NCBI GenBank assembly: GCA_902462065.1
Contig: CABQAK010000026.1
Span: forward strand, 1 to 33,213
DNA: 33,213 bases
Source: an uncultured Collinsella sp.
GTDB lineage: Bacteria; Actinomycetota; Coriobacteriia; Coriobacteriales; Coriobacteriaceae
Direction of reading: 5' to 3'
The translations under genes and the position numbers were made by a program. Shown here piece after piece: positions 25,928-33,162 of the stretch (positions are counted from its first letter, which is position 1; each line of letters begins with the position of its first letter). The notes under the pieces are model-generated. The model did no database searches. It was not told the origin of the DNA and saw only the letters and a program-made list of their open reading frames with translations.

Positions 25928-26776
25928 ATGAGCAAAGCTGATCAACAGTTTGTAACCATGTGCCGCGATATTCTGGACCATGGCACCACCACCGAGGGCC
26001 AAAAGGTCCGCCCGGTGTGGGAGGACGGCACCCCTGCCTATACCATTAAAAACTTCGGCGTCACGGCGCGCTACGACCTGCGCGAGGAGTTCCCCGCGCT
26101 CACCCTGCGTCGTACGGCGCTTAAGTCTGCCATGGACGAGATTCTGTGGATTTATCAGAAGAAGTCCAATAACGTGCATGACCTCAACAGCCATATCTGG
26201 GATGAATGGGCTGACGAGACCGGTTCCATCGGCAAGGCCTACGGCTATCAGATTGGCCAGAAGAGCCACTATGCCGAGGGCGACTTCGACCAGATGGACC
26301 GCGTGCTGTACGACCTCAAGCACACGCCGTACAGCCGCCGCATCATGACGAACACGTACGTGTTCAGCGATCTGTCCGAGATGCACCTGTATCCGTGCGC
26401 CTACAGCGTGACCTATAACGTCACGCAACGTCCGCAGGACGACAAGCCGACTCTTAACATGATTCTCAACCAGCGCAGCCAGGATATTTTGGCCGCGAAT
26501 AACTGGAATGTGTGCCAGTACGCCATTTTGCTGATGATGGTGGCGCAGTCGGTCGATATGATTCCCGGCGAGCTGCTGCACGTGATAGCCGACGCCCATA
26601 TTTACGACCGTCATGTCGATATCGTCCGTGAGCTTATCGAGCGTCCGCAGTTTGCGGCGCCTAAGGTAACGCTGAACCCCGACGTGCATGACTTCTATGC
26701 GTTTACGACCGACGATCTGATCGTCGAGGGCTACGAGCACGGCCCGCAGGTCAAGAACATCCCCATTGCGGTGTAG
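25928..26776 (+). CDS. thyA: Thymidylate synthase, phage phi3T / B. subtilis ThyA-like subfamily
   Basis: ThyA methylates dUMP to dTMP using methylene-tetrahydrofolate, which it turns into dihydrofolate. The 282-residue protein has the catalytic cysteine at residue 157 in LYPCAYSVTYNV. Most bacterial enzymes have PCH at this point, and here the His is Ala, a change also tolerated in the phi3T-type enzymes (PCVY). Other family blocks are KAYGYQIG, LNQRSQDILAANNWNV and DAHIYDRHVD. The start ATG 25928 has a strong AGGAGGGT 2 nt upstream. The dihydrofolate reductase gene follows, giving a compact dTMP cycle. Confidence 0.93.
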   Translation: MSKADQQFVTMCRDILDHGTTTEGQKVRPVWEDGTPAYTIKNFGVTARYDLREEFPALTLRRTALKSAMDEILWIYQKKSNNVHDLNSHIWDEWADETGSIGKAYGYQIGQKSHYAEGDFDQMDRVLYDLKHTPYSRRIMTNTYVFSDLSEMHLYPCAYSVTYNVTQRPQDDKPTLNMILNQRSQDILAANNWNVCQYAILLMMVAQSVDMIPGELLHVIADAHIYDRHVDIVRELIERPQFAAPKVTLNPDVHDFYAFTTDDLIVEGYEHGPQVKNIPIAV

Positions 26777-26785
26777 GTGGCGCTC

Positions 26786-27304
26786 ATGACGTGTAAGCTT
26801 TCTGCCATCGTCGCCGTGTGTGACGACTGGGGCATTGGGTGCGAGGGCGATATGGTGGTGTCTAATCGCGCCGACATGCGCCATTTTGTGGCGTGCACCA
26901 AAGGTTGCCCGGTTATTATGGGGCGCAAGACCCTGCTGAGTTTTCCCGGCGGGCGTCCGCTTAAGAATCGTCGCAATATCGTGCTCACGCGCGACGAGGA
27001 TTTTGCGCCCGAGGGCGTCGACGTGGTGCATAGCATCGACGAGGCGCTCGCCGCGGTTGCCGACGAGCCCGTTGCGTGGGTTATCGGTGGCGGCGAGGTG
27101 TATCGGCAGTTTTTGCCGTATTGCGACGAGGCCGAGGTCACGCACAACCATTGCACCCATGTCGTGGACACGTACTTCCCCGACTTGGACGCCGATCCCG
27201 CGTGGGAGATTGCGCAGCGTAGCGGGGTCGCGACGATTGCCGCTGGTGAGGGTGACGAGGGCGTCAATTATGAGTTCGTGACGTATCGTCGCATCGAGGC
27301 GTAA
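26786..27304 (+). CDS. Dihydrofolate reductase
   Basis: This enzyme reduces the dihydrofolate produced by ThyA back to tetrahydrofolate with NADPH. The 172-residue protein has the DHFR pattern LSAIVAVCDDWGIGCEGDM, then VIMGRKTLLSFPGGRPLKNR and NIVLTRD. WVIGGGEVYRQFLP then supplies the NADP-binding GG loop. ATG 26786 follows AGGTGG (26775-26780) by 5 nt and is preferred to GTG 26777, which overlaps that signal. The gene starts 9 nt after the thyA stop, so the two are almost certainly co-transcribed. Confidence 0.93.
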   Translation: MTCKLSAIVAVCDDWGIGCEGDMVVSNRADMRHFVACTKGCPVIMGRKTLLSFPGGRPLKNRRNIVLTRDEDFAPEGVDVVHSIDEALAAVADEPVAWVIGGGEVYRQFLPYCDEAEVTHNHCTHVVDTYFPDLDADPAWEIAQRSGVATIAAGEGDEGVNYEFVTYRRIEA

Positions 27305-27349
27305 ATCGTCTGGCGTGAACGGTATCATCGGGTTGATTGAATGCATGGG

Positions 27350-27372
27350 GCGGCGCTTAGCGTCGCCTCGTT
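27350..27372 (+). terminator. Weak terminator after the thyA-dihydrofolate reductase pair
   Basis: An 8-bp stem (GGCGGCGC with GCGTCGCC, one G-T pair) with a TTA loop is followed by TCGTTT. The T-run is poor, so support is moderate. Confidence 0.5.
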
Positions 27373-27413
27373 TGGTATAGATGTGCTGTAAAGAAGGGTG
27401 CGGGCTGGCTGCT

Positions 27414-28328
27414 ATGACTGATGCCGTTGAGGTACTGCGAATTGATTCGCTCGAGGACGAGCGGCTCGATGCCTACGTGCGACTGACCGAGCGTGAGCTT
27501 CGCTGCGTGCTGGAGCCGCAGAAGGGCATTTTTATCGCTGAGAGTGCCAAGGTCATCGAGCGTGCGGTTCGCGCCGGATACGAGTCGGTGAGCTTTCTTT
27601 TGGGCGAGCGCTGGCTCGATCAGATGATGCCGCTGTTCGAGCGCCTGGTTGTGCGCGAGGGCGCGGGTCCTGTTCCTGTGTTCGTGGCCTCCATGGAGCT
27701 CATGGAGCATTTGACGGGCTTTAACGTGACGCGTGGTGCGCTCGCGGCGTTCCGTCGCCCGCGTCAGATTCCGGTTGATGAGTTCTTGGGCGGCGTCGTC
27801 GAGGCGGCGGGGGATCGTCCGGTGCGTGTGTGCGTGCTTGAGGGTATTGTCGATCACACCAATGTTGGCGCGATTTTTCGCTCGGCTGCCGCATTGAACG
27901 TCGACGGTATTTTGGTCAGCCCGACGTGCTGCGACCCGTTGTACCGTCGCTCGGCCCGCGTGAGCATGGGCACCGTGTTTCAGGTTCCGTGGACGCGTAT
28001 TGGCAGTGAGGCGCGCGTATGGCCGCATGATGGGCTGGCGGCGCTGCACGATGCCGGCTTTTCGTGTGCCGCCATGGCGTTGACGGATGATTCGGTGTCG
28101 CTGGACGATCCAGTGCTGCAGGAGATTGACCGCCTGGCGATCTTTATGGGTACCGAGGGTGCCGGCCTTGGAGCCAAGACCATTGAGGGCTGTGATCGCG
28201 CCGTGCGCATTCCGATGGCGCACGGGGTCGATTCGCTCAACGTGGCCGCGGCGAGCGCCGTCGCCTTTTGGCAGCTGTGCCCGCACGTGAGCAATGAGTA
28301 TCACTACCAGCCGGGTTTGTATCACTAG
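27414..28328 (+). CDS. SpoU/TrmH-family RNA 2'-O-methyltransferase
   Basis: SPOUT-fold enzymes of this family methylate ribose 2'-OH in rRNA or tRNA using S-adenosylmethionine. The protein has the three family motifs: HTNVGAIFRSAAALNVDG, then FMGTEGAGLG, then the knot region IPMAHGVDSLNVAAASAVAF. An N-terminal substrate-binding region of about 130 residues precedes them, with KGIFIAESAKVIERAVRAGY. From ATG 27414 it has 304 residues. An in-frame ATG at 27381 adds 11 residues but overlaps a -10-like TATAGA (27376-27381) and has no Shine-Dalgarno. The target nucleotide cannot be told from sequence. Confidence 0.88.
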   Translation: MTDAVEVLRIDSLEDERLDAYVRLTERELRCVLEPQKGIFIAESAKVIERAVRAGYESVSFLLGERWLDQMMPLFERLVVREGAGPVPVFVASMELMEHLTGFNVTRGALAAFRRPRQIPVDEFLGGVVEAAGDRPVRVCVLEGIVDHTNVGAIFRSAAALNVDGILVSPTCCDPLYRRSARVSMGTVFQVPWTRIGSEARVWPHDGLAALHDAGFSCAAMALTDDSVSLDDPVLQEIDRLAIFMGTEGAGLGAKTIEGCDRAVRIPMAHGVDSLNVAAASAVAFWQLCPHVSNEYHYQPGLYH

Positions 28329-28453
28329 GCAGATATTTCGCACCAGGCTCTGATTCGGGGTGTTTCGGTCGCCGCCAGTCGGTGCTAAGCTGGTTTTGGC
28401 TTTGGTTTTAAATTGCTGTTTTGTTGTTTGACGTATGCGTGTGGGGAGGGCGT

Positions 28454-29803
28454 GTGGCTAAGAAATCTACGGCTATCGATGTAACGCAGGGTGTTATTTG
28501 GCAGCAGCTGCTTTCGCTGTGCGTTCCCATCTTCTTTAGTTCGTTTTTTCAGCAGGCCTACACGCTTATCGGTACGTATATCGTCGGTCAGTTTGGCGGC
28601 AAGCTCGCACTGGGTGGCATTCAGGCCACGATGGTGCTTACGGAGCTCTGCATTGGTTTTTGCGTCGGTGTGGGTGCTGGCTGTGCCGTTATTACCGGTC
28701 AGTATTTTGGCCAGCACGATGATGAGCGACTGAGTCGTTCGGTCCATACGGCCATGACGCTTGCGCTGGTGGGCGGTATCGTTTTCTCGATTCTTGGCAT
28801 AGTGTTCGTTGAGCCCATGCTGGTGCTTATGAACACGCCGCATGAACTATTGGCCGAGGGCGTGGCCTATGCTCGCTGTTATTTTGCCGCGATGGTTGCG
28901 GCACTGCTGCTTAATATGGGAACCGCACTGCTGCGTGCCGTGGGCGACACACGCGGGCCCGCCGTGATCATTGCCTCTGGCTGCCTGGTTAACGTGGTGC
29001 TGGATATCATCTTTGTCGCTGTGTTGCATATGGAGGCGCTGGGCTGCGGCATCGCAGTGGCGCTGACCATTTGCTCCAATGCAACGATGATCGTGTTTCG
29101 CATGATGCGCGCTCCGGGTGCATGGCGTCTTTCGCTGTCTAAGCTCGGCATCGATCGCGGTATTTGCAAGAGTATGATCTCGTGTGGTCTGCCACTCGGT
29201 TTTCAATCGGCTGCCTATTCGATCTCGAACGTGTTGATCCAGGTGTCGGTTAATTCGTTTGGCGCCGATGTCACGACTGCTTGGGGTCTATCTGGGCGCC
29301 TGGATGGCATTATCTGGATGGTTACCGAGGCGCTCGGCGTGTCGATCACCACGTTCTCGGCACAGAACTTTGGCGCGCGCAACTACGAGCGCATGCGCAA
29401 GGGCTACCATACGTCGCTCGTGCTGTCGTTTATGCTCATTGGTGGCCTGTCTGCCGTGCTGCTGGTGTTCTCGGGTCCGTTGTCGCGTCTGTTTGTCGAC
29501 GATGCTTCGATTTCGGCGTACACCACGACGATTCTTCATTTCATCGCGCCGTTCTACGCGATCTTCTCGATTATCGAGAACGCGTCGGGCTCCATTCGCG
29601 GCGCCGGCGTGAGTCTGCAGCCTATGATGCTCACCATCTTTGGCACCGTTGTCTTGAGGGTGATCTGGGTGTTTGCGATCATGCCCTTCGATCCGTCGCT
29701 CGAGCATCTACTACTGGTCTACCCCGTAACCTGGCTCATTACGGCCACGATGTTCACCATCTACCACCACAGCGGCAACTGGCTAGGCCGCGCCACCGCC
29801 TAA
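28454..29803 (+). CDS. MATE-family multidrug/metabolite transporter
   Basis: MATE proteins export drugs or metabolites in exchange for Na+ or H+ across the cytoplasmic membrane. The 449-residue protein is strongly hydrophobic with about 12 membrane segments in two halves. MATE blocks include VPIFFSSFFQQAYTLIGTYI at the N-terminus, GAGCAVITGQYFGQHD after the second segment, and the second-half equivalents GLPLGFQSAAYSIS and TTFSAQNFGARNYERM. The start is GTG 28454 with GGGGAGG 4 nt upstream; the frame is also open to a TTG at 28421. The substrate is unknown. It is flanked by its own gap on each side and is probably transcribed alone. Confidence 0.9.
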   Translation: MAKKSTAIDVTQGVIWQQLLSLCVPIFFSSFFQQAYTLIGTYIVGQFGGKLALGGIQATMVLTELCIGFCVGVGAGCAVITGQYFGQHDDERLSRSVHTAMTLALVGGIVFSILGIVFVEPMLVLMNTPHELLAEGVAYARCYFAAMVAALLLNMGTALLRAVGDTRGPAVIIASGCLVNVVLDIIFVAVLHMEALGCGIAVALTICSNATMIVFRMMRAPGAWRLSLSKLGIDRGICKSMISCGLPLGFQSAAYSISNVLIQVSVNSFGADVTTAWGLSGRLDGIIWMVTEALGVSITTFSAQNFGARNYERMRKGYHTSLVLSFMLIGGLSAVLLVFSGPLSRLFVDDASISAYTTTILHFIAPFYAIFSIIENASGSIRGAGVSLQPMMLTIFGTVVLRVIWVFAIMPFDPSLEHLLLVYPVTWLITATMFTIYHHSGNWLGRATA

Positions 29804-29886
29804 TGATCCCTTGGGGTGGAGGAAAACGGATCATTGCTCTCCGTCGTGATGTCGACGATCCGTTTCTCTTCGTCCCCTTCGGATCA
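29804..29886. repeat. 83-nt imperfect inverted repeat after the MATE gene
   Basis: The outer arms TGATCC and GGATCA enclose GGGG-rich and AAACGGATC/GATCCGTTT inner arms, giving about 30 nt of imperfect pairing on each side. It fills exactly the space between the MATE stop codon and the stop of the cobalamin adenosyltransferase remnant on the other strand. It may be a bidirectional terminator or a REP-like element. Confidence 0.6.
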
Positions 29887-29887
29887 A

Positions 29888-30084
29888 TTAGTATTCGATG
29901 CCTTGGCGGGCTAGGAGGCCTTCGTCGAAGTAGTGTTTGACGGGGCGCATTTCGGTGACCAGGTCGGCGAGGTCAGCGAGGGGCAGCAGGCCGCGGCCGG
30001 TCAGTATGAGCTCTGTGGTGTCGGGTTTCATCGCGTTCAGTTGCCCGTATAGATTTGAACCTTGCCGACTTCCAGTGATGCCAT
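29888..30084 (-). pseudogene. cobO: Remnant of cob(I)alamin adenosyltransferase (CobO/BtuR type)
   Basis: Reading the minus strand from ATG 30084, 15 codons give MASLEVGKVQIYTGN and then a TGA (30039-30037). This is the N-terminus of CobO-family enzymes, cut off inside the P-loop (normally GNGKGKTT). From the adjoining bases, in another frame, the C-terminus continues: LNAMKPDTTELILTGRG, then LADLVTEMRPVKHYFDEGLL and RQGIEY, then stop at 29890-29888. About two thirds of the usual length is missing at one junction near 30037-30042. A Shine-Dalgarno GAAAGGAT still precedes the ATG. The enzyme makes adenosylcobalamin from cobalamin, and this copy cannot function. Confidence 0.85.
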
Positions 30085-30131
30085 CTCTATCCTTTCGTGC
30101 CCGGCGTCGGTTTATCGCCGGCCGGGTTGGG

Positions 30132-30137
30132 TATTCT
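30132..30137 (+). promoter_or_regulatory. Possible -10 element upstream of ftsH
   Basis: GGGTATTCTAG contains TATTCT, 39 nt before ATG 30177. No good -35 is visible. This is the only promoter-like sequence seen between the adenosyltransferase remnant and ftsH. Confidence 0.35.
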
Positions 30138-30176
30138 AGTTAGCATTATCAACCCCAGTAGATGGAGTTCAAGCAG

Positions 30177-32069
30177 ATGGAGATGGATGACAACAAACGT
30201 AGACGGAATATGATTCTCTACGTGCTCATCGCCTTCGTCGTCTACCTCGTGCTCTCGACCGTTCTGTTCCCTAACATCGGTCACACGCAGCAGATTACGA
30301 AGACCGATTACTCGACGTTTGTCAAAGCGCTCGATAAGAAGAGTGTCGACAAGGTCGAGTACAACACGGACGATTACTCGATTTATTACACCAAGAAGGG
30401 CGAGGACGAGAACATCGCCTATAAGACGACCGGTGTGCCGAACGATGCGGGCTTTACCGATCGCGTGCTTGAGTCTGGCGCTTCGCTGGAGTCGGTCGTT
30501 CCTGATAAAAACTCGGGTTTGATGACCTACTACCTGCTTACGCTCATCCTTCCCATGGCGATTTTCTTCCTGATCGGCTGGTGGCTCAACCGCCGCATGA
30601 AGAAGGCCATGGGTGATGACGGCCCATCGATGAACTTTGGCGGCGGCGGTTTTGGCGGCGGCGGACTGGGTAAGTCCGGCGCGCGCGTGATCGCCTCCAA
30701 GGACGTGGGCGTGACCTTTAAGGACGTCGCCGGCCAGGAAGAGGCCAAGGAGTCTCTCAAGGAGGTCGTCGACTTTCTGGAGAAGCCGCAGCGCTACGAG
30801 GAGATCGGCGCCAAGCTGCCGCGCGGTGCTCTCCTTGTTGGCCCTCCGGGTACCGGTAAGACCCTGCTTGCCAAGGCTGTTGCCGGCGAGGCCGGTGTTC
30901 CGTTCTTTAGTATTTCGGGCTCTGAGTTCGTTGAGATGTTTGTTGGTCGCGGCGCTGCAAAGGTTCGTGACCTGTTTAAGCAGGCCAAGGAAAAGGCCCC
31001 GTGTATCGTCTTTATCGATGAGATCGATACCATCGGTAAGAAGCGTGATGGCGGCGGCTTTAGCGGCAACGACGAGCGCGAGCAGACGCTCAATCAGTTG
31101 CTGACCGAGATGGATGGCTTCGATAACCACAAGGGTATCGTTGTCCTTGCCGCAACCAACCGCCCCGACAGTCTCGATCCGGCGCTGCTGCGCCCCGGTC
31201 GTTTTGACCGCCGCATTCCCGTCGAGTTGCCCGATCTGACCGGTCGTAAGAACATCCTCGAGCTTCACGCCAAGAGTGTGAAGACCGAGCCGCCGATCGA
31301 TCTGACCGCGATTGCCCGCGCCACGCCCGGTGCCTCGGGCGCCGACCTGGCCAATATCATCAACGAGGGCGCCCTGCGCGCCGTTCGCGAGGGTCGCAAG
31401 CGTGCAACCCAGGATGACTTCGAGGAGTCGGTGGAGGTCGTCATTGCCGGCCAACAGCGTAGGTCCACGGTGCTTTCCGACCATGAGAAGCAGGTCGTTT
31501 CCTACCACGAGATCGGTCATGCCATCGTCGCTGCCCGCCAAAAGGGTTCCGCGCCGGTTACCAAGATCACCATCGTGCCGCGCACGAGCGGTGCTCTTGG
31601 CTATACCATGCAGGTCGAGGAGGACGAGCGCTTCCTGACGACACGCCAGGAGGTCTTGGACAAGCTTGCCGTCTACTGCGGCGGCCGTGCGGCCGAGGAA
31701 CTCATCTTTGGCGAGATGACGACCGGTGCCGCCAACGATATCGAGCAGGCCACCAAGCTCGCCCGCAACATGGTGACGCGCTTTGGTATGTCCGACGAGT
31801 TTGGCATGATGGCGCTCGGTACCGTGCAGAACGCGTATCTCAATCAGGACACGTCGCTCACCTGCGCCCCTGGTACGGCCGAGCGTGTGGACGCGATTGT
31901 CGCTAAGCTGATTGAGGATGCGCACGATCGCGCCCTGCAGATCCTCAAGGAGAACAAGTTCAAGCTCCATGAGCTGGCTCGTTATCTGTACAAGAAGGAG
32001 ACCATCACGGGTGAGGAGTTCATGAACCTCCTCACGCGCGAGAATCCGCTGATGCCCAAGCAACAGTAA
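30177..32069 (+). CDS. ftsH: ATP-dependent zinc metalloprotease FtsH
   Basis: FtsH is the membrane-anchored AAA+ protease that removes misassembled membrane proteins and some regulators. From ATG 30177 it has 630 residues. There are two membrane segments (ILYVLIAFVVYLVLSTVLF and YYLLTLILPMAIFFLIGWWL) around a short extracytoplasmic region. A Gly-rich linker follows, then the AAA domain with Walker A GPPGTGKT (Lys228), Walker B DEID (Asp281) and the second region RPGRFDRR. The protease site is HEIGH (His444, Glu445, His448), and NDIEQATKLAR supplies the third zinc-ligand region. ATG 30162 opens 5 codons earlier but has no Shine-Dalgarno. GGAG at 30164-30167 fits ATG 30177. A terminator follows. 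Confidence 0.95.
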   Translation: MEMDDNKRRRNMILYVLIAFVVYLVLSTVLFPNIGHTQQITKTDYSTFVKALDKKSVDKVEYNTDDYSIYYTKKGEDENIAYKTTGVPNDAGFTDRVLESGASLESVVPDKNSGLMTYYLLTLILPMAIFFLIGWWLNRRMKKAMGDDGPSMNFGGGGFGGGGLGKSGARVIASKDVGVTFKDVAGQEEAKESLKEVVDFLEKPQRYEEIGAKLPRGALLVGPPGTGKTLLAKAVAGEAGVPFFSISGSEFVEMFVGRGAAKVRDLFKQAKEKAPCIVFIDEIDTIGKKRDGGGFSGNDEREQTLNQLLTEMDGFDNHKGIVVLAATNRPDSLDPALLRPGRFDRRIPVELPDLTGRKNILELHAKSVKTEPPIDLTAIARATPGASGADLANIINEGALRAVREGRKRATQDDFEESVEVVIAGQQRRSTVLSDHEKQVVSYHEIGHAIVAARQKGSAPVTKITIVPRTSGALGYTMQVEEDERFLTTRQEVLDKLAVYCGGRAAEELIFGEMTTGAANDIEQATKLARNMVTRFGMSDEFGMMALGTVQNAYLNQDTSLTCAPGTAERVDAIVAKLIEDAHDRALQILKENKFKLHELARYLYKKETITGEEFMNLLTRENPLMPKQQ

Positions 32070-32095
32070 AGCCGCGGTCGAGCCAGTAAACGCCG

Positions 32096-32133
32096 ACGCC
32101 CCATTTGAGCAGCTTTCTCAAATGGGGCGTTTT
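32096..32133 (+). terminator. Terminator of ftsH
   Basis: A 14-bp stem (ACGCCCCATTTGAG with its complement), a 7-nt loop and a TTTT run lie 27 nt after the ftsH stop. Confidence 0.88.
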
Positions 32134-32150
32134 GCTTGAGAGGGATGGAA

Positions 32151-32642
32151 ATGAAGATCGTGGTGAGCGCCTGCTTGATGGGCGAGAGCTGCAAGTATAA
32201 CGGGCTCGACAACTATCATCGCGCGTTGGTCGAGGCCTGCGAACGCACGGGGACTGAGGTCTTGTTGGTGTGCCCCGAGGTCTTTGGCGGCCTGCCCACG
32301 CCGCGCAAGCCGTCCGAGATTGTGAATGGCGAGGTCCGTACCTGCGGGGGTACCTCGGTCGATCGCGAGTTTCGCCAGGGTGCTCAGCGCGCGCTTGATA
32401 TGTGCGAGCAGGCAGGCGGACCGGAAGAGATAGTCGCGTGCATCCTTCAGGACCGCAGCCCCTCGTGCGGTGCGGGTCACATCTACGACGGCACCTTTAG
32501 CGGTACGCTCACCGCGGGCAACGGTGTTTTCGTCGACCTGCTGCTGCGTCACGGGTACCGCGTGATTCCGGCTAGTGAGTTCGATCCCAGCATGTTGGAA
32601 CATTGTCCACAGCACTCGAACCGAACACTTCCTCACGGGTGA
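32151..32642 (+). CDS. DUF523 family protein with an altered C-terminus
   Basis: DUF523 proteins are small cytoplasmic proteins of unknown reaction. The 163-residue product has the family start MKIVVSACLMGESCKYNG, then LLVCPEVFGGLPTPR, ACILQDRSPSCGAG with conserved cysteines, and IYDGTFSGTLTAGNGVFV. ATG 32151 fits the family start and has AGGG (32141-32144) upstream, while TTG 32136 and ATG 32145 are in frame but less likely. The last codons (from about 32575 on) lie antisense to the 3' end of a recombinase remnant. The protein tail HCPQHSNRTLPHG probably derives from that foreign DNA rather than from the original gene. The gene may still be functional. Confidence 0.82.
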   Translation: MKIVVSACLMGESCKYNGLDNYHRALVEACERTGTEVLLVCPEVFGGLPTPRKPSEIVNGEVRTCGGTSVDREFRQGAQRALDMCEQAGGPEEIVACILQDRSPSCGAGHIYDGTFSGTLTAGNGVFVDLLLRHGYRVIPASEFDPSMLEHCPQHSNRTLPHG

Positions 32643-32709
32643 CCGTTTTGGCATCATCCGTGAAGTTGATATTGAGTACGACCCGGTCATCAAAGACGTA
32701 GACCGAGTT
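32572..32709 (-). pseudogene. C-terminal remnant of a large serine recombinase
   Basis: The minus-strand frame ends VNSVYVFDDRVVLNINF, DDAKTVTREEVFGSS, VDNVP and a few more residues before TAG (32574-32572). This resembles the C-terminal tails of large serine recombinases of integrative elements and prophages, which end in a YVYDD-type strand followed by TKTVTLEEV-like and GSD-like segments. Only about 45 codons are recognisable. The catalytic and zinc domains are gone. The similarity was recognised by eye from memory of the family pattern, so it is moderately secure. Confidence 0.65.
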
Positions 32710-32816
32710 GACAGGCGCCGTACCCAGGCAGTCCCTCCCCGCGGCCCTCGCGCAGGAACGCGTACACGGCCCTCCCGTCTCTTGCGCCCCTCCCGGAACT
32801 GTCCACATCAGTGTAG
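32710..32816. other. Unassigned segment between two mobile-DNA remnants
   Basis: This GC-rich stretch of about 107 nt lies between the recombinase tail and the transposase fragment. Frames on both strands are open in part, but I recognise no product. It may be more recombinase-element DNA or an insertion sequence end. Confidence 0.4.
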
Positions 32817-33048
32817 CCAATCCAGTCCGCCAAGGGCTGCAGCCCGGACAACGCGGCGATGGAGGGCTTCTTCGGCCTGCTCAAGAAGGAGTTCTGGCAC
32901 GGCAGGGACTGGTCGGAATGGACCCCCGCCCGCTTCATCGAGGAGCTCGGGGGGCTGGATCGGCCGATATAATACGGAGAGGCGCAGCGATGCGCTCGGC
33001 GGCCGCACGCCGGCCGAGTTCCGCTCCGCGCTGGGAAGGGCCGCGTAA
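32817..33048 (+). pseudogene. 3' fragment of IS3-family transposase (orfB), frameshifted
   Basis: The fragment reads KGCSPDNAAMEGFFGLLKKE, keeping the catalytic Glu of the DDE triad (Glu in AMEGFF). FWHGRDWSEWTPARFIEEL follows. A run of six G (32949-32954) then shifts the frame, and the IS3 tail WIGRYNTERRSDALGGR and TPAEFRSALGRAA continues in the next frame to TAA 33046-33048. Both catalytic Asp residues and all of the N-terminal part are missing. It cannot transpose. The SPDNA-EGFF and YN-R-LGG-TP-EFR patterns are typical of IS3 orfB ends. Confidence 0.82.
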
Positions 33049-33162
33049 CGGTCCAAGAAATCGTCCGCAGTCCCCATTCTTGCCCCTTTGGGACGGCTTC
33101 TTGTTGGGGCGTGCCTGCCCCAAACCCTGCTAGGAGCGAGTGCAGCAAACTGGAAGTTTAAA

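Noticed and set aside
30087..32063. 658-codon minus-strand open frame opposite ftsH
   Set aside because: It is an antisense shadow caused by codon bias. ftsH on the + strand has every AAA and protease motif.
32859..32972. Short intact gene MEGFFGLLKKE...
   Set aside because: It is the first in-frame piece of the frameshifted IS3 transposase fragment. The family pattern continues in the next frame.
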